Below, piece after piece: positions 59,601 to 64,000 of a stretch of 64,000 bases of DNA (positions are counted from its first letter, which is position 1; every line of letters begins with the position of its first letter). This stretch comes from Corinectria fuckeliana. Taxonomy: Eukaryota > Ascomycota > Sordariomycetes > Hypocreales > Nectriaceae. The notes beneath the pieces were generated by a model. The model did no database searches. It was not told the origin of the DNA and was given only the letters and a program-made list of their open reading frames with translations. Both the position numbers and the translations under genes were made by a program. The stretch spans positions 62,001 through 126,000 of the forward strand of contig WPDH01000169.1 of the NCBI GenBank assembly GCA_019137255.1, given 5' to 3'.

Positions 59601-62600
59601 TCTATACTTTATATATATAAGGCTTTTATTATATTACTAGTATTCTTAGCTCTAAGCTTAATAACTCCTATAGATAAGTCTGTAAGTGGCCTTATAAGCT
59701 CTAATATCTAGCAAGTACTATAAGTATTAAGATGTAGTCTTATAAACTATAGTTAAAGCATATATAGCTCTTCTTATAGACATCTAAGTAGAATTACTCT
59801 TATCTAGTATATTCTTATTAGATCTAGTAGCCTATAAGATATAGTATAAGAAGCTATACTTAACTTTATATATATAGGAACTAAAACTCTTAGTGTGTTT
59901 AGCGATTTGTTTGTTAACTAGAAAGAATTAGTTCTAGTTATAAACTTTACTACTATATAAGCAACTCTTACTTATAGCTAGACTTTTATAAATACTAATT
60001 CTAGTGCTATATTTTACTAGACTTAACAATTTAAAGGACTTATCTCTCTTATGCCTATATGTATACTATTTCTCAGTTAGCTATATTACTAATATTACTA
60101 GCCCCTCCTAACTTTATAGATATAAACCCTTTCTTTATACCTTAGTAGGAAGCTTTAGCACTTTATTAATAAGACCTTATATCTTTATAATATAACTTAT
60201 AACTTAATATATATAATATAACTCTACTTTATATAGGTTTATATAAATAATTATATTAAGAATATTAGGAAAGTTTCCTAGTATTTTTATTTTACGATTA
60301 TGTTTAATAGAGTATAATAAGATATCTAACTACTAGAATTATAAGTATAACTATATATAGATCTTATAGTAATATTATGTATTAGTAGGTTAGAAAGCAG
60401 ATAGGTTATTTCTAATCTTAGTTCTATTTAGGCTTTCTACTAGATGCTTACTAAAAGAGAGTAACCACTCCTAGAAGGCATATTAGACTAAATAGCGTCT
60501 TCTCTTTACTATATTCTTAGATTTAGGTCTAGAAGAAATTTATAACTTGCTAGGCTTATAAAGCAAATTAGAATCTATAACCTAATACTAGGATTAGAAG
60601 ACAGGCAGGCTGATTTTTATTAGAATAAGAGAATATCTTAAGAAACCAGTCACTTAGTAGCTTTAGATAAGTTAGAGCACACTCTTAGAGGCCTCTTACT
60701 TCCTAAGAAGTCTAAGATGCTATTAGAGTGATATTTAGTACCTAACTGGAAACTATTAGACTAGAAAGACAAGTAAGACTAGGCCTAAGACTTATATTAC
60801 TAAGGTTATTAAAGATAGTATAATATTTCCATAATATCTATTAATAACTTTAACTTAATATTTTGAAAATTTACTATTTTTACCTTATATCTATTTAGCT
60901 ATAGATAGTTCCCTCTACATATATTAGTCTTATAGCTACTTATAACTATCCTAGGCATATAATACTATATCCTTAACTACTTACTATTATAAAATTACTA
61001 TACTATCACATAAAAGCCCCTATTAAGAAAGCTAATAGCACTAGGTAAGCACTATAACTAGGTAATAAGAAACTTAGCTCGCTCTAGTTAAGAAGGAGAA
61101 GAATAGTAATATTAAAACCATATAGTATCTATATACTAATTAACATACGTATAAAGTACGCTAAGATATACTAGGAGAGAGCTCCTACTGCCTAAGTTCT
61201 TCTATTCTTCTTATAGGCTAGTAATATACTAGCTTTTAGGACCTACACACTCTATGCTAGCATTATAAGCCCTATACTTTCCATACTAAGACCCACCTGT
61301 ATATATCTAATAGTAATAGAGTATAAGCCTAGGATTAATCTAGCTGTCTAGTAATACTATAACTAGCACTTACTAACCTTATAACTTATTTTCTAGTCTA
61401 AGATATATTAATAAGTACTATAAAAAATAGTAATAAGATAGAGATTTAAAGATACCTCTATAAAAGCTATACCTGCTCCCTACTAGGCATTTAAGAGGTA
61501 TATAAGTTTAGCCTAGCTTTATATTAATAGAGAATTTACAAAATATATCTAAGCTAATTTGTTAAAAATCACCTTTACTAGCTTTTATATTTTAGGCACT
61601 ATTTAGTAGTAGTTACTAGTCTTACTTATACTATACTATCTAGTAATCTAATTTATTAGGATAAAACTAATAGGCTTAAGACTAAGTTAAATTTTATTAG
61701 TATTTTTAATTAAATACTTACTCTTATATACTAAGTTTACACCTTTTCGCCTATTCTCTTTTTACTCTTCTCTTTCTTTTAGCTTTTAGTGACTCTAGCA
61801 CTAATATGTTATTATTTTATGCCTTATATAAGAGGTCTAAAACCTTAGATTATAGTACCTTAGTATTACTTTCACCTGCAGCCCCTAAAACAGCAGAGTG
61901 GCTAAGTATCTAATAATAGGCATATTAAATAACAAGTAGGCTATAACTATACCTATTATCCTGCTTTAATACCACCTAGTGATCTAAGTTAGCCTTATTT
62001 AAGCTTTAATAGTATAAAGGTATACTTCTTTAATATATAAAAGATAGCTAAACTATTCTTTATATATAGCCTATAAACTATTAGCTAAGTTGCTTATAAG
62101 AGATACTTAATATAAACCTTAATATTAGAGTTCCCTTCTTCTCTTATTAAATCATAGTAGTAAATAGAGCCTTCTATTTTGTTAATCTTAAGGAGGCTAA
62201 AGTGATTATTATATTAAAATACAGAAAAGAAGTATACTAAGCTAATATATGCTTCTGTCTAGAGGTGCTATTCTTATATCTGCCTCTTAGCTATTTTAAA
62301 AGGGTGTTAAATAGTAGTATTAGATTATATCTGCCTATAAATAAGGATAGAAAAGCTAACTTAAATATAAGCTAGTTTGTTAGATAGGTATAAGTAAGTA
62401 AGAATAATCTTATTATTAAGCTATATTAACATACTAAGCTGTCTTAGTAACTCTATCCTAAAGCTGAAAGTAGTGCTGTAAATAATAAGATTACTACTAG
62501 CACCTAAGTCTTATACCTTCTTATAAAAGATATTAAGCTTAATATGTCTAGTAGATAGCTTAGAGCTAGAGACTAGCAAGCCTTCACTCTTAAGATTATT

Positions 62601-64000
62601 ATAAAACTTATCTAAGTCTATCCTCCCTATTTCTGCTAATAGCCCTACTTAAGCCTCTAGGATTCTTAAGACAGCTATCTTATTTAGGCTATCCTAGACT
62701 TTTTTAATTAGTATATATAATAATAACTTTAGCGACTTTACTAGTTGCTTATAACAGATTAGTAAGGTACAAATCTTGCCTTAGGGGATATAGTTACTAG
62801 GTATTATTAAGCAAGATGCTAGTGCTAAGTTTATCTACTAACTAAGCCTACTTCTACCTATAAGTTAAGTGTGTGTTAATATTCTTATAGTATTAATTCT
62901 ATCTTACTATCTTATTAGCGCTTAAGAGCTTAAAGCTAAGAACTCTTATTAAAACACCTTTTATAGCTTATTAGCTAGTTATTTTACTATTTATATAGTA
63001 TACTTAAGACACTTAAGACTTATACCACTTAGTGTAAGTAATAACTATAAGTGTATAGTAAATAAATCCTTTATACTATTTGTTATACCCTGCTTCTAGA
63101 AGTACTATCCACTTTATACTATCTAACTATAATATATCACACTTTATCTCCCTGTTTATAAGAAAGTCTAAGAGAGCTTTATATATTCCCTATAAGTTCC
63201 CTAGTATACTAAGCTTTTAAACTCACTTATAACTATCTCTAATAAAGTCACTAGTAGCTTTATTAAGAGAGCTTAGTTACTCTTAAACATGATTATCTAC
63301 TTTAGTTAGAGAAGTGGTATTTCTGTTACTTATTAGTAATAGTGTTATCTCTAGTGTTATAAGCTTAGTACTGTGATTTAAAGTTAATATATCTCCTGTA
63401 AGTATACCTCTAACTATAGTAACTATATCTATAGTTATTATAACTATACTAGGATTCTTACTACTATTTATCTAATACTAGAATGTTATATAGTAGAAGA
63501 CCTTTAGAGCTGGCTTATTTTGCTAGCTATCTTCTGTAAGGATAGACTATATCTTCTTGTTAGCTATATGTTAGATAGTAGATTATAACCCCTTAAGTTC
63601 ACTATTACTATTACAGGCTAGCAAGTTATTATACTCTCTATTATATCCTATAGATATAATTTAGCCACTATCTTTCTAGGCGATTAATCTACACTTATCA
63701 CTCTATTCTAGCTTTATAGTAGCTTTAAGTCTAACTTCACTTTAAGCTCTAATAATACTGCCTCTAATATCTATCTTATTATATAACTTATTATAGCTGC
63801 GGTAAAAAATAAGACTAAAGTATTATATCTAGTGCTATTCTTAAGACAACTATTAGCTTAGGAGTAACTTAAGGTTTTCCCTAAGGGTGTCTTTAGTATG
63901 CTATAGGCTACTATTAATAATACTATTAATAATGTTTTTAAGATTAAGAGGCAAGCAGAGATAATTTATAGCAGCCTTAGTCACTAACTTAGTCTGCTTA
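53600..64000. repeat. Second AT-rich block, RIP-like, identity unknown
   Basis: At least 10.4 kb, reaching the right edge, of AT-rich DNA with stop codons in every frame and no open frame above background. CA and TG are scarce and TA abundant, as after RIP, but the change is milder than in the 46-52 kb block: CpT/ApG words (CTTAG, AGCTA, CTCTA) and occasional TGC/GCA survive. Scanning both strands for reverse-transcriptase, integrase, DDE-transposase or helicase motifs under C-to-T change gave nothing I would defend. It probably holds one or more other mutated mobile elements. Confidence 0.6.

Noticed and set aside
53600..64000. Gypsy, Helitron or DDE-transposon identity for the second AT-rich block
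   Set aside because: I looked for RT, integrase, helicase and transposase motifs under C-to-T change on parts of both strands and found no ordered set as in the first block.

Overview
The window is nuclear DNA of a filamentous ascomycete. The evidence is genes split by short (about 45-90 nt) GT-AG introns with fungal branch sites, an intron-containing tRNA-Ile with a Pol III T-run, fungal-type families (SAT4 rhodopsin-like membrane protein, AAAP transporter, RNase T2, BBE-like oxidase), and long AT-rich tracts almost free of CpA/TpG, the mark of repeat-induced point mutation (RIP). A Sordariomycete is my best guess; no species is claimed.

Layout. 1-0.84 kb: 5' part of an unrecognised minus-strand gene running off the left edge. 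0.84-7.2 kb: gene-poor normal-GC DNA. 7.2-14 kb: a coding-strand minisatellite, then a nine-exon gene for a ~1970-residue membrane protein with ankyrin repeats and a C-terminal SPRY domain. 15.2-16.0 kb: a three-exon voltage-gated proton channel (Hv1 type), followed by a small AT-rich tract. 18.3-30.1 kb: AAAP amino-acid transporter, a decayed unknown gene, a small secreted Cys-rich protein, an aldo/keto reductase, a secreted FAD-linked oxidase and a SAT4-type seven-helix protein. 30.2-31.4 kb: an HNH-nuclease gene broken by several C-to-T-type stops. 31.8-36.6 kb: secreted RNase T2, a Ser/Thr-rich secreted protein and a SRPBCC-fold protein with a heptamer repeat touching its start. 36.9 kb: tRNA-Ile(AAU). 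37.4-40.2 kb: a FAD monooxygenase fused to a multi-pass membrane domain. 42.6-44.0 kb: another broken gene. 44.1-45.2 kb: a GT34-like Golgi glycosyltransferase.

46.3-64 kb is a RIP-mutated compartment. The first part (46.3-52.3 kb) can be read as a Tad1-like non-LTR retrotransposon on the + strand: endonuclease, reverse transcriptase, RNase H and C-terminal knuckle motifs are recognisable in order under the mutations. A ~1.2 kb normal-GC island separates it from a second, milder AT-rich block that I could not identify.

How the genes relate. Oxidoreductases (AKR, BBE-like, FAD monooxygenase), a SRPBCC protein, a transporter and a SAT4 protein lie within 22 kb, but no polyketide, peptide or terpene backbone synthase is visible, so a biosynthetic cluster is not supported. 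The region reads as accessory, subtelomere-like DNA: sparse genes, several fresh pseudogenes whose stops fit C-to-T change, and an adjoining RIP block. Exon limits were set by hand from splice signals and reading-frame continuity.
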